Assembly (NCBI RefSeq): GCF_947258575.1
Contig: NZ_CAMYIV010000005.1
Location: forward strand, 62,001-126,000
Reading direction: 5' to 3'
Length of the DNA stretch: 64,000 nt
Source of the DNA: an uncultured Alcanivorax sp.
GTDB lineage: Bacteria; Pseudomonadota; Gammaproteobacteria; Pseudomonadales; Alcanivoracaceae
The notes below the pieces were generated by a model. That model saw only the letters and a program-made list of their open reading frames with translations, was not told where the DNA came from and searched no databases. Within the stretch, counting starts at the first letter, position 1, and every line of letters begins with the position of its first letter. The translations under genes were made by a program, and so were the position numbers. Positions 26,216-34,303 of the stretch are shown piece by piece.

Positions 26216-27898
26216 TCAGGCGCGCTGCGTGATGGTCTGGGACACTGAGCCCGCCAGGGCCTCGATAAACTGTTGCCAGCACTCAATGACCGGGTAGCGG
26301 CCCTGATCTTCCAGCACATAAAACTCGGCGTCGGGGATCGCCTGGGCCATCAGCCTGGCTGGTTCCAGCTGCACGCTGCGATCCAGGGCACCATGCCAGA
26401 CCGTGGTGGGGATGGTGATGTCCGCCAGCTCGAACCCCCAGGGCCGCAGTACCCGCAGATAGTCATCGATGATCACTCTGGCGCCCTGAAACCAGCGCTG
26501 CCGTAATTGCGGCAGGGTGATTGCTTGCACGGCCGGGTCGTTGATCAGGCTGGCGTCCTTGTCATCCAGCACCCGAGAGAAAAAGGAAAAGAATTTTTCC
26601 GGTGAGCGGTTCACGCCGCGCAGGGCCAGCTTGCCCAGGGAAATAAAGAGACGGGGGTCCCGGTCCACCATTTTCAGCAGCCGGTTATGCATTGGGTCCA
26701 GTTGTCCCGCCTGCATGTATTGCCAGGGTACGATGCTGCCAATGACGCCGACCCGCTCGAACAGTGACGGATACCTGGCCGCGGCGGCCAGGGCGTAGGG
26801 GCCGCCAAAACAATAGCCGGCCAGAATGGGTTTTTGCAGATTCAGTCGTTCGCAGAAGTAGCGCAGGTCCTCGGCGAAATCCACGAAATTGCCGTCCGGA
26901 CAGGGGGTGGAGATGCCAAAGCCGGGGCGTACCACCACCAGCACTCGCAACCCCTGCGAGACATACCATTCATGATGAGGTTCATGACAGGGCAGGTTGC
27001 CCGCCTGGTTTTCCATTACCAGCAGGGGCTTGCCTTCCGGGCAGCCATACTCGAACCAGCTCAGTACCCGATTGTCGGGCAGCACCATAAAGCGCTCTTC
27101 GCGACCATCATGGGTGGCGAGGGTCGGGGTCGCCAGCAACGCATGGCTCATGGCCCGGCTGACCAGGGCGACCTGACTGCTGATGCCGGTTTTTCCCATG
27201 ATCGATTTGAGTTGGGTGCGAGCGGTATGCACGCTGACGGAAAGTAGTTCGGCGCTCTGACTGAGGTTTCCCACCTTGCAAAGCAGATGCAGCAAACGGG
27301 CTTCTGCCGGTGAGATACCGAACAGGTCCGCCAGTGACCGGACCGAGGGCGCGGCGACGCTGCGGTCGGCAAAGACCCAGACCACGGAGGTAATGCGTGA
27401 CACGTCATCGGGCGCGTCCGAGCGGAATACCGGCATGCACAGCAGCACCAGTTTCTCCTGCTCGGAGTGCAACAGTTGGCTGTCACGGCCCCGTTGCAGG
27501 CGCACTACCTGCTGCAGTTGCTGTTTGAGCTTGGGGTCGCTGAGCATCAGTGCGCCGCCATCGGCCATGCGGAGTGGGCCAGAGGCCATGATGCGGTCTG
27601 CTGCCGAGTTGTGTTTTACCACATGCAGCTGGTCATCCAGCATCAGCATGGGCCAGGGCAGACGATTGGTCATGTCATTGAGCAGGTGGTTCTGGTCTTC
27701 CTGGGAGTGCATGTGATTGCTGCTGCGCACGGCACGATCAAGATGCCCAAGCAGGGATTCCATGGTGGCCATATCCTGCTGTTGCTGCTGACACCAGTCG
27801 ACCATGGGTTCCAGCAATTCGCCCCAGTCCCCGGGTGACAGAGCGGTTTCGTAGATGCGGCCGATCAACGCATCCCATTGTTTTTGTTCGATATCCAT
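26216..27898 (-). CDS. paralogous PAS-like / LuxR-HTH / hydrolase fusion with degenerate active site
   Basis: 560 residues with the same architecture as 24510-26204: PAS-like (about 78-180, WPMLMLDDQLHVVKHNSAAD), LuxR HTH (about 188-250, ISPAEARLLHLLCKVGN, SVHTARTQLKSIMGKTG), hydrolase fold (270-560). The nucleophile elbow is GYCFGG (Cys363 for Ser). The acid is kept (Asp506, HGALD), but the position of the catalytic His is Arg534 (DQGRYPV against DGGHFF in the paralog). It therefore probably binds rather than turns over its ligand. Start ATG at 27898; the upstream region to 28090 has no gene. Confidence 0.87.
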   Translation of the reverse strand: MDIEQKQWDALIGRIYETALSPGDWGELLEPMVDWCQQQQQDMATMESLLGHLDRAVRSSNHMHSQEDQNHLLNDMTNRLPWPMLMLDDQLHVVKHNSAADRIMASGPLRMADGGALMLSDPKLKQQLQQVVRLQRGRDSQLLHSEQEKLVLLCMPVFRSDAPDDVSRITSVVWVFADRSVAAPSVRSLADLFGISPAEARLLHLLCKVGNLSQSAELLSVSVHTARTQLKSIMGKTGISSQVALVSRAMSHALLATPTLATHDGREERFMVLPDNRVLSWFEYGCPEGKPLLVMENQAGNLPCHEPHHEWYVSQGLRVLVVVRPGFGISTPCPDGNFVDFAEDLRYFCERLNLQKPILAGYCFGGPYALAAAARYPSLFERVGVIGSIVPWQYMQAGQLDPMHNRLLKMVDRDPRLFISLGKLALRGVNRSPEKFFSFFSRVLDDKDASLINDPAVQAITLPQLRQRWFQGARVIIDDYLRVLRPWGFELADITIPTTVWHGALDRSVQLEPARLMAQAIPDAEFYVLEDQGRYPVIECWQQFIEALAGSVSQTITQRA

Positions 27899-28090
27899 GT
27901 GGGTGTCCCAGTCATCCCTGTTTATTACCTTAGCAAATTTTCACAGCCGGGCTGTAATCGTTACGTTAAGCGGCACTGGCGCGGGATAAAGAGGGCATGG
28001 CGGTGCCCGGGAAGCGCTGGGGGGAGGGGGCTGAGAGGGGAGTGCGCCGCACCCCCGGCCGCTGTGCCGGGGCGGGCGCGATGGAGCCTG

Positions 28091-29554
28091 TTACTGTGAG
28101 GACGCGAGGGACTGCATCAACCCGGGGTAGATGGCATCGGCGGCCTTGACGGCATCCTGAAAGTTGCCGTTGTTTGCATGGACGGCTTTCAGGTAGCGGG
28201 CCATGTCATCCAGGTTGCGAAAGGACTGATCGGACGTCTCGCGGATGTATTCCATGCCGCCGGAAGCGCTGATGGCGGCTGAGTGGCCGACTTTCTTGCC
28301 AACCTTGGAGCCCAGGAAGCCACCAACGAAAGGCACGTTATCCAGCGCTTTCTGCGCCGCATAGGCGCCGGCGGCAGAACCGATGGCGCTACCCATTTTG
28401 GCATTGATGGCCTTGTCGACCCACTCTGCCAGCACGCCATCGCTGGTCCAGGGGTTCATGTATTCACCGCTGTTGTCCGGAATAAGCAGGGCGGCCACGT
28501 TATCCTGAGGGGAGACAGGGGCCGTGCTGGCAACGCTGGAGACCGGTGCGGACTGCTGTCCGTTGCTGCGGATCATGGCGGCAATCAGGTCGCTGGACAG
28601 CCCGCTCTTGCGCAGGCGACGAATCTCCTCGTCACTGAACACTTTATAGGGGCCCTGTGTTTCCACCTGGGCAGCCAGGATTGACTGGCTGGTGCCACCC
28701 TTGGCAGCGTCCACCAGATCAATCACCCGCTGGCCATCAGGCCCAACAAACCACAGTGCATCCTCTTCAGACAGGAAGGCCAGGTAGCCCGGGAACAGGG
28801 ACACGTTTTCCTGGTGCCAGCCCAGGGTGTCACGACGCGGCGTGTGGCTGGCCAGATTGCCGAGAATCTCACCGGCAAACAGGCTGCGAGGATTATCGAT
28901 CAGCCACTGGCGCTGCTCGAGTATGTCTTTGCCTGCGACTTCCTGATCATACTGTTGCTTTTCCGCAGCAACCCATTGTTCCAGCGCTTGTCGATGGCGC
29001 CCCATCATGTCGTTGGTCAGTGCCTGGGAAGCAATGGCCGGATCTTTTTTCCCAACGAAAAGAGCGGACGGTGAATAGACTGAGATATAGCTGCGTATGC
29101 TGCCGTTGGCCTGGGAAGCGAAGAGCGTTTCGCCCCCTGCTTCCACGGTGAGCTCGCTGTCAAATTGCAGATCAGAACTGCTCGGCAGTGTGAACAGCGA
29201 GGCGATATACATCAGGAAATGGCCCCAGTTCATTTTGACGTTTGAATTCTCCATGTGCACAGACAAGTACGGAGACTGACTTGCCGGTGCGTCGGCGGAC
29301 AACCCTTGTGCCTGCGACGTCATTGAGCTTTCGATGGCAGTGGCTATTTTCTTCCATTCCGGATTATTTTTAGCCATCCGTGGGTTGCCAGTCACAGTGG
29401 GAGGCTCAACCTGAAAAGCCACTGGCAATGGGGTGCTATCCATTTCGGCAGGGGTTGCTCCCTCTGTCGGCACATATCGATAGGACATGCAGCCACTAAC
29501 AAGGAGCAGGCTGGCCATGATCAGGGTGAAGCGGTAAATGCATCGTATGGACAT
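28091..29554 (-). CDS. lipoprotein with glycine-zipper C-terminal domain
   Basis: 487 residues. Lipobox LLLVSGC near the N-terminus, a middle region without recognised fold, and a C-terminal domain of about 120 residues starting DNSGEYMNPWTSDGV with a glycine-zipper-like stretch (AIGSAAGAYAAQKALDNVPF, FLGSKVGKKVG). This domain is shared with the next gene upstream (29573-30733). Start moved to the ATG at 29554, ten bases after AAGGAG. Last gene of a six-gene leftward operon around an LpoB-like protein. Function unknown; outer-membrane association is inferred from the lipid anchor. Confidence 0.8.
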   Translation of the reverse strand: MSIRCIYRFTLIMASLLLVSGCMSYRYVPTEGATPAEMDSTPLPVAFQVEPPTVTGNPRMAKNNPEWKKIATAIESSMTSQAQGLSADAPASQSPYLSVHMENSNVKMNWGHFLMYIASLFTLPSSSDLQFDSELTVEAGGETLFASQANGSIRSYISVYSPSALFVGKKDPAIASQALTNDMMGRHRQALEQWVAAEKQQYDQEVAGKDILEQRQWLIDNPRSLFAGEILGNLASHTPRRDTLGWHQENVSLFPGYLAFLSEEDALWFVGPDGQRVIDLVDAAKGGTSQSILAAQVETQGPYKVFSDEEIRRLRKSGLSSDLIAAMIRSNGQQSAPVSSVASTAPVSPQDNVAALLIPDNSGEYMNPWTSDGVLAEWVDKAINAKMGSAIGSAAGAYAAQKALDNVPFVGGFLGSKVGKKVGHSAAISASGGMEYIRETSDQSFRNLDDMARYLKAVHANNGNFQDAVKAADAIYPGLMQSLASSQ

Positions 29555-29572
29555 GAATGACAAGCTCCTTGG

Positions 29573-30733
29573 TTAGCGTGCCGAATTGGCCACGGCGGTT
29601 TGCAGACCGGGGTAGATTTTGTCTGCGGCCTTGATCACGTCCACAAAGTTGCTCTTGGTGCTGTGGGTGGAGGCAAGCCAGCGGGCCATGTCATTCATGG
29701 AGTTGAAAGACAGGTCCGAGCTGCTGCGAATGAAGTCCCAGCCACCGGAGGCTTCCAGCGCCGTGTTGCCGCCTACAGCCTTGCCGGCCTTGGAGCCGAG
29801 AAAGCCGCCCAGCATGCCGCCGAAGGGGACGTTTTCCAGTACCTTGTTGGCGGCATAGGCGCCGGCAACGCCGCCCACGGCCGACCCGGTGGCCTTGCCC
29901 ATGGACACGTTGATGGTCTTGTTGACCCATTCGGCGGTAACGCCATCACTGGTATAGGGCGACAGGAATTTGCCGCTGTTGTCTTTGAGCGCCAGGGCAT
30001 CGATCTGTTGTTGCTGGATGGCGGCCTGCTGTTCGGCTGTCTGTTCGCGGCGTTCCAGAATCACATCGCGGGTGCCTGCGCTGCTGGGTGACATGATGCT
30101 CAGGCGTGCAAAAGTGCCGGGCTCGCCACGCATGCGTGCAACCAGCTGTTGCAGGGTCTGGCCACTGGTCGTGGTCATTTCCCCGTCCTTGCCTTCACCG
30201 ATGGCCACGATCAGGTCGCCGCTCTGTAGCTGGCCACTTTCTTCTGCTGCGCTCAACGGCACCAGGCTGTCCACTTTCAGGAAGTGCTTGTCTTCGGTCT
30301 GGTGTATGCGAATACCAAGCAGGCCCTTGCCAAGGGGCTCCGCGTTGACGACGGCATCGGACGTGCCGGTGGCGTTCGTATCAAGCAGGGCCCAGACATG
30401 TTGGCCACCATTGCTGTAATCCACACAGCGCCAGGCATCGGTACCGTGCTGGGGCTGCACCTGGAAGCTGCCTGCAGGGGCGATAGTGGAGTGGTAGACC
30501 ATCTTGCCGGACTGTACCTCAGCCTTGACGCAGGCGGTCTGACCGTTTTGGCTCGCCTGAAGTACCTGTGCCTGGTAGGCGCTGGTGTCCGTAGAGGTGG
30601 TTACCCGGCCGTTGACGGTGGTCACGGCGGGGCTGCTTGTACTGCCTTGTTGATAACTGGAGGCGCAGGCGCCCAGTAGTGCAGAACCCAGCACGACCGC
30701 CCCCAAGCGGATGCAGGTAAAAATACGTTCCAT
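29573..30733 (-). CDS. PDZ-domain lipoprotein with glycine-zipper C-terminal domain
   Basis: 386 residues. Lipobox VLGSALLGAC; a PDZ-like domain in the middle (LLGIRIHQTEDKHFLKVDSL, SGQLQSGDLIVAIGEG); then the same C-terminal domain as 28091-29554 (DNSGKFLSPYTSDGV, GSAVGGVAGAYAANKVLENV, GGFLGSKAGKAVGG, KAADKIYPGLQ). PDZ domains usually bind C-termini of partner proteins, suggesting a scaffold in the envelope. AGGAGACACCATC precedes the ATG. Clear paralogy in the C-terminal part with the downstream gene. Confidence 0.82.
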   Translation of the reverse strand: MERIFTCIRLGAVVLGSALLGACASSYQQGSTSSPAVTTVNGRVTTSTDTSAYQAQVLQASQNGQTACVKAEVQSGKMVYHSTIAPAGSFQVQPQHGTDAWRCVDYSNGGQHVWALLDTNATGTSDAVVNAEPLGKGLLGIRIHQTEDKHFLKVDSLVPLSAAEESGQLQSGDLIVAIGEGKDGEMTTTSGQTLQQLVARMRGEPGTFARLSIMSPSSAGTRDVILERREQTAEQQAAIQQQQIDALALKDNSGKFLSPYTSDGVTAEWVNKTINVSMGKATGSAVGGVAGAYAANKVLENVPFGGMLGGFLGSKAGKAVGGNTALEASGGWDFIRSSSDLSFNSMNDMARWLASTHSTKSNFVDVIKAADKIYPGLQTAVANSAR

Positions 30734-30803
30734 GATGGTGTCTCCTGATAATACCTGTCCCTGCGGGCGGTCGTTCCCGTGGCGCCCGCGGACAGTAAAA
30801 GGG

Positions 30804-31436
30804 TTAGCGGTAAAGAATGTTGTCTTGGGTGGCCTTGCTCATTTCAAAGCCGTCGCCCCACACCAAGGTGCCCAGCTCCATGTCTACCATTTCGAAAGAA
30901 ATGTAGTGGTAGCGCTGGCGCATCTGGCTTTGCCGATCAATGGCGTCCTGGGAGGTGATGGTGGCGAACATCTGGTAGTCGACCCCGGCGGTGGCCTGGG
31001 TCTTGCGGATGGTGCCACCATCCACCAGGCCTTCGCGTTTGATTTCGCGCTCTTTCTGAATTGCCGCCAGGTTCTGGCGATTCACGAACACCATGCGGCC
31101 GTTGGCGGCACGGGTGAGCTCGATTTGCAGCCGTTTGGCAAGCATGTTGAGGTTGATCACCGAGGTGCTTTCGTTCTTGAAACCTTCCATATCAATCAAT
31201 ACCCGGGGCGGGGTAGGGCGGTTGGAGACCATGGGATTGGATAGCAGGCTGCGCATCATTTTGTCGGTCATGGCGACCACGTCCTGGGATTCGATACCGA
31301 CCCCCTGAACCCGTCCGGCACTGCCTACGTCCTGGTATACGGAAGGCTGTCCGGCGGCGTTATCGACCCGCGACGGCGCACAGGCGCTGACCAGCACAGC
31401 GGCACCGAGGATGGCGATGGGTTTGAAAGCTTTCAT
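30804..31436 (-). CDS. LpoB-like lipoprotein (penicillin-binding-protein activator family)
   Basis: 210 residues. Lipobox AAVLVSAC, a flexible linker, then the LpoB/YcfM-type domain: PRVLIDMEGFKNESTSVINL, RMVFVNRQNLAAIQKER, DYQMFATITSQDAIDRQ and the closing SFEMVDMELGTLVWGDGFE. In E. coli LpoB activates PBP1b from the outer membrane, and lpoB sits next to ycfL; here a YcfL-like gene is two genes upstream. Whether this paralog activates a PBP is unproven; many bacteria carry such clusters beside a CsgG/COG3014-type set of unknown role. Confidence 0.82.
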   Translation of the reverse strand: MKAFKPIAILGAAVLVSACAPSRVDNAAGQPSVYQDVGSAGRVQGVGIESQDVVAMTDKMMRSLLSNPMVSNRPTPPRVLIDMEGFKNESTSVINLNMLAKRLQIELTRAANGRMVFVNRQNLAAIQKEREIKREGLVDGGTIRKTQATAGVDYQMFATITSQDAIDRQSQMRQRYHYISFEMVDMELGTLVWGDGFEMSKATQDNILYR

Positions 31437-31474
31437 GGTGTTCCCCTCATGGAATTCGTGGATAAATAAGGTGC

Positions 31475-32308
31475 TTACTGGCTCATCTGGGCCATGGTGT
31501 GCAGAGCAATTTCCTTGCCGGTGGCGCTCATGGGCTGCGGGCGATCGCGCTTTTCGAAGCCGCTTTCAGCCACCACCCAGGCATGTTGGTCTTCACTGCC
31601 TGGCGGTTTGCCATCGGTGTTGAAAACCGCGAGCACGCTGGCATCTTTCACGGACAGCACGCGCACCTGGTAGAGGCCATCGCGGTCAAATTCGCTGCCT
31701 ACCACCAGTTCCAGTACATAATCCGCTTGCTGGGACAGAGCGCGCATCTGCAGGCGCAACTGATCCGGCGAGGCGCGTTCGAAGGTGCCGTCTTCCAGGG
31801 CGTTATCGGTGATGCGCTGGGCCATGGCTTGATCAATGACGGTGGCGCCGCCTTGCTTGAAGGCGCTGATAAGCCCGCCCTGCAAACCCATGGCAATGGC
31901 GTTGCGATCGCTGGTACGTAGCCCGCCGCGGCTTTCCTGTTCCATGGTCAGGGTAGCGCGGCCTTTTTCTTCGCGGGCCTCCTTGCCGGTGACGCTGAGC
32001 TCGCCCTTGGCATTGAGACTGCCGCGGTAGTGGCTGTACCAGTCGCTGACGCGGCTGGGGAATTCACGATTCCAGAATACGGCAATACGCGGTTTCCCCT
32101 GGTCGGGAAAGGCCTGACGAAAACGGCTGATGACGTCTTGTTCAGGCGGGCGCTGGGACTGATCACGCAGGCTTTCCACGTAGGCTTCCTCGCTCATGGG
32201 GACCTGGGCCGGCGCTATCATCTCGGTGGCGGGGTGATCCTGCTGAGCGAGAACCTGACTGCTGGCCAGCCAGGCGAAGGGCAAGGCGAGAGCGACGAAA
32301 GTTTTCAT
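31475..32308 (-). CDS. exported protein in LpoB-like operon
   Basis: 277 residues, signal peptide MKTFVALALPFAWLASSQVLA. The mature part has RIAVFWNREFPSRVSDW and repeated alternating strands and helices (QADYVLELVVGSEF, YQVRVLSVKDASVLAVF), reminiscent of the CsgG/LpoB alpha-beta fold but not assignable with certainty. Its ATG overlaps the TGA of the YcfL-like gene by four bases. Likely a periplasmic partner of the LpoB-like protein. Confidence 0.75.
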   Translation of the reverse strand: MKTFVALALPFAWLASSQVLAQQDHPATEMIAPAQVPMSEEAYVESLRDQSQRPPEQDVISRFRQAFPDQGKPRIAVFWNREFPSRVSDWYSHYRGSLNAKGELSVTGKEAREEKGRATLTMEQESRGGLRTSDRNAIAMGLQGGLISAFKQGGATVIDQAMAQRITDNALEDGTFERASPDQLRLQMRALSQQADYVLELVVGSEFDRDGLYQVRVLSVKDASVLAVFNTDGKPPGSEDQHAWVVAESGFEKRDRPQPMSATGKEIALHTMAQMSQ

Positions 32309-32751
32309 TTTGCCTGCCTCACTTCCACCCGGTATTTCAGTTGCGCGGTGGTGGTGGATTTTTCCAGATAGACACTGGTGGAGTTGGCCGGTACCACCAC
32401 TCGCTGCCAGCGCGGTTCCACGTCGGTGGGAATCTCGGACTGGTCAAAGAACTGGGTGCGCGCTTCGAGGATGCCGTTGTAATCGGTATGGTTACGCAGG
32501 ACGACAAAGACTTCCGAGGTGTTGGCCGGTGTGCGGCGAATGCCATGCTTTTCGGCGGTAAAGCGGAACACCTTGTGCGGGCCGGGAATGCCGCCACTGA
32601 AATTACGATTCAGGTCATAATCGGTGAATGTGACGCTGTTGTAGGTAGTCGGCGCGGTGCGTTGCTCATGCTCCAGCTTGCTGCTTGTCTGGCAACCGGC
32701 AATCAGAGCGCTGGCCAGCAGGCTGGCGGCGATGGCGAATTTCGCGTGCAT
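32305..32751 (-). CDS. YcfL-family lipoprotein (DUF1425)
   Basis: 148 residues. Lipobox ASALIAGC, then a small beta-rich domain with FVVLRNHTDYNGILEARTQF, WQRVVVPANSTSVYLEKS and a basic C-terminus, as in the E. coli YcfL family that neighbours lpoB. Start placed at the second in-frame ATG, which has GGAG six bases upstream; an ATG 12 bases earlier is possible. Translationally coupled to the next gene. Confidence 0.78.
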   Translation of the reverse strand: MHAKFAIAASLLASALIAGCQTSSKLEHEQRTAPTTYNSVTFTDYDLNRNFSGGIPGPHKVFRFTAEKHGIRRTPANTSEVFVVLRNHTDYNGILEARTQFFDQSEIPTDVEPRWQRVVVPANSTSVYLEKSTTTAQLKYRVEVRQAK

Positions 32752-32771
32752 GGTGTTCTCCATAACGTGGG

Positions 32772-34025
32772 TTAACGGGCACTGGCGAAAATGACGCCGT
32801 TGCCATTCTTGTCGAAGAAAATGCGGGCGGGTTTGCTACCCGGCGGCTGGGTGATACCGGCCTTGTTGGTGAAGGTGACACTGGCGTTCTGGGTGTCCGG
32901 GGAAAGCCGGGCGCTGCCCAAGTGCAGGGTGTCGGGCAGGCTGCTCCAGTAGCGAGTGTCAGCCCGTGTCTTGGCGCGAGCAGACATGCCCTGAGCGGCG
33001 ACACCAATGGCGGTAATGGTGTTGAAGCCGGCGGCAAGGCCGCCACCGGCGCCGGCGGCGATGCCGGTAATCAGGCTGTTGTCGCTGAGGCTGGTCATGG
33101 CGTCGCCCACGTTGCCGGTGGTCTGCTTGAATTGCACCTTGCCTTCGATGATGCGATCCACCGCCCGGCCGCCACGCGTGGAAGCCTGGAAGAACACATC
33201 TTCCGCCGGGTAGAGGTTCTGATCGAGGTCATCACCGGAAATCGTTGCGCGGTTCTCGGTAAAGCCCTTGCCGCGACGGTAGACCAGCTCATAGTGACCG
33301 ACGCCGTCGGCCAGTTTGCGTGGGGAGGTGCCGGTTTCGGCCACGATCAGGGTGTTGTCGCTGTCATCGGGGACCGGGCCGTCGGGGCGGAACTGGCGGT
33401 ATTCCTCGAAATGCTCGCCGGCGAGACGCTCGTTGCCATCCAGTCGCGCCGCCCAGCCGGCCAGATAGACCAGTGAGGCAAAGTCGGTGGTGTGCTGCTC
33501 TTCTTCGGCGAAGGCATCCTGCAGCAGGCCATTGAGGAAGGTGGCGCGGGCATTACCGTAATCGCCATCGATCAGGTAAATCAGGCCGCGATAGTAATAG
33601 ACCATGGAGCGTTCATAGGGCTCGCCCTTGAATTCCTTTTCCCCTTCTTCGTACCAGAGGCTGCGTGCCTTTCGCGCGGCATCGTTGTCCGCGTAGACGC
33701 TTTCGATATTGGCGATGGCCTCATCCAGGATGCGTCGGGCGGTATCCAGATCCCCGGTCTTGAACGCGGTGGCACCGATTTCCATCAGGTTCAGCACTTC
33801 ATTGCGGCGCCCTTCCTGAAACAGCTTGCGCCAGGCGGGCTGCAGGGCAGCGGGCTGGCTGGCCACGTACTCCTGTTTGGCCGGGTCCAGCGGTGTCACG
33901 GCATATTGCTTGGGCCCGGTGGCGCAGGCGCTCAACAGGCCGGCTCCGATCAGTGGTAGCAGGAATTTCTTGCAGGCATGAAGGGGGTGTTCCCCTGAAA
34001 CAGCAGGCGTAAACGTGTTGACCAT
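32772..34025 (-). CDS. COG3014-like TPR lipoprotein
   Basis: 417 residues. Lipoprotein signal (FLLPLIGAGLLSAC), TPR-like helices (MEIGATAFKTGDLDTARRIL, YYYRGLIYLIDGDYGNARAT, AGWAARLDGNERLAGEHFEE), then a beta-rich C-terminal region with a Gly-rich membrane-like segment (GIAAGAGGGLAAGFNTITA). Resembles the uncharacterised COG3014 group that travels with YcfL and LpoB homologs. First gene of the operon; the ATG has GGGGAAG just upstream. The 278-bp region before it is shared with the divergent repeat-lipoprotein gene. Confidence 0.75.
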   Translation of the reverse strand: MVNTFTPAVSGEHPLHACKKFLLPLIGAGLLSACATGPKQYAVTPLDPAKQEYVASQPAALQPAWRKLFQEGRRNEVLNLMEIGATAFKTGDLDTARRILDEAIANIESVYADNDAARKARSLWYEEGEKEFKGEPYERSMVYYYRGLIYLIDGDYGNARATFLNGLLQDAFAEEEQHTTDFASLVYLAGWAARLDGNERLAGEHFEEYRQFRPDGPVPDDSDNTLIVAETGTSPRKLADGVGHYELVYRRGKGFTENRATISGDDLDQNLYPAEDVFFQASTRGGRAVDRIIEGKVQFKQTTGNVGDAMTSLSDNSLITGIAAGAGGGLAAGFNTITAIGVAAQGMSARAKTRADTRYWSSLPDTLHLGSARLSPDTQNASVTFTNKAGITQPPGSKPARIFFDKNGNGVIFASAR

Positions 34026-34130
34026 CAACTTCCCCGTTGGATGGATGCTTTTTGGTGTCGTGCGGGGCGTCCCCTGACCCTCACCCGCGCGAAGTCGTTA
34101 GCTACAAGTATTGAGCAGGCCAAGACAGGC

Positions 34131-34243
34131 GCGCATCCCCCATATGGGGGATAAAGCCATATTTCCGATAAATATTACCTCAGCTTTCGGTTCTGCCGGG
34201 TTAATGCCGATGATTATTTTGATACCCAATTTGGGGGATGCGC
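34131..34243. promoter_or_regulatory. inverted-repeat element in divergent promoter region
   Basis: Between the divergent genes at 34025 (leftward) and 34304 (rightward), GCGCATCCCCCA (34131-34142) is perfectly inverted as TGGGGGATGCGC (34232-34243). The first arm overlaps a perfect 16-bp palindrome TCCCCCATATGGGGGA (34136-34151). Two like sites about 90 bp apart suggest a dimeric regulator, possibly looping; the protein is unknown. Confidence 0.4.
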
Positions 34244-34303
34244 GGCTTTCGGTCGACCGCTAGCCTGATATCTCCGTTCTCGGGGAATAAGGGAGAAAAG
34301 GCT

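Noticed and set aside
24510-27898. LuxR-type quorum-sensing receptor with acyl-homoserine-lactone domain
   Set aside because: The N-terminal part is PAS-like rather than the autoinducer-binding domain, and no luxI-type gene is present.
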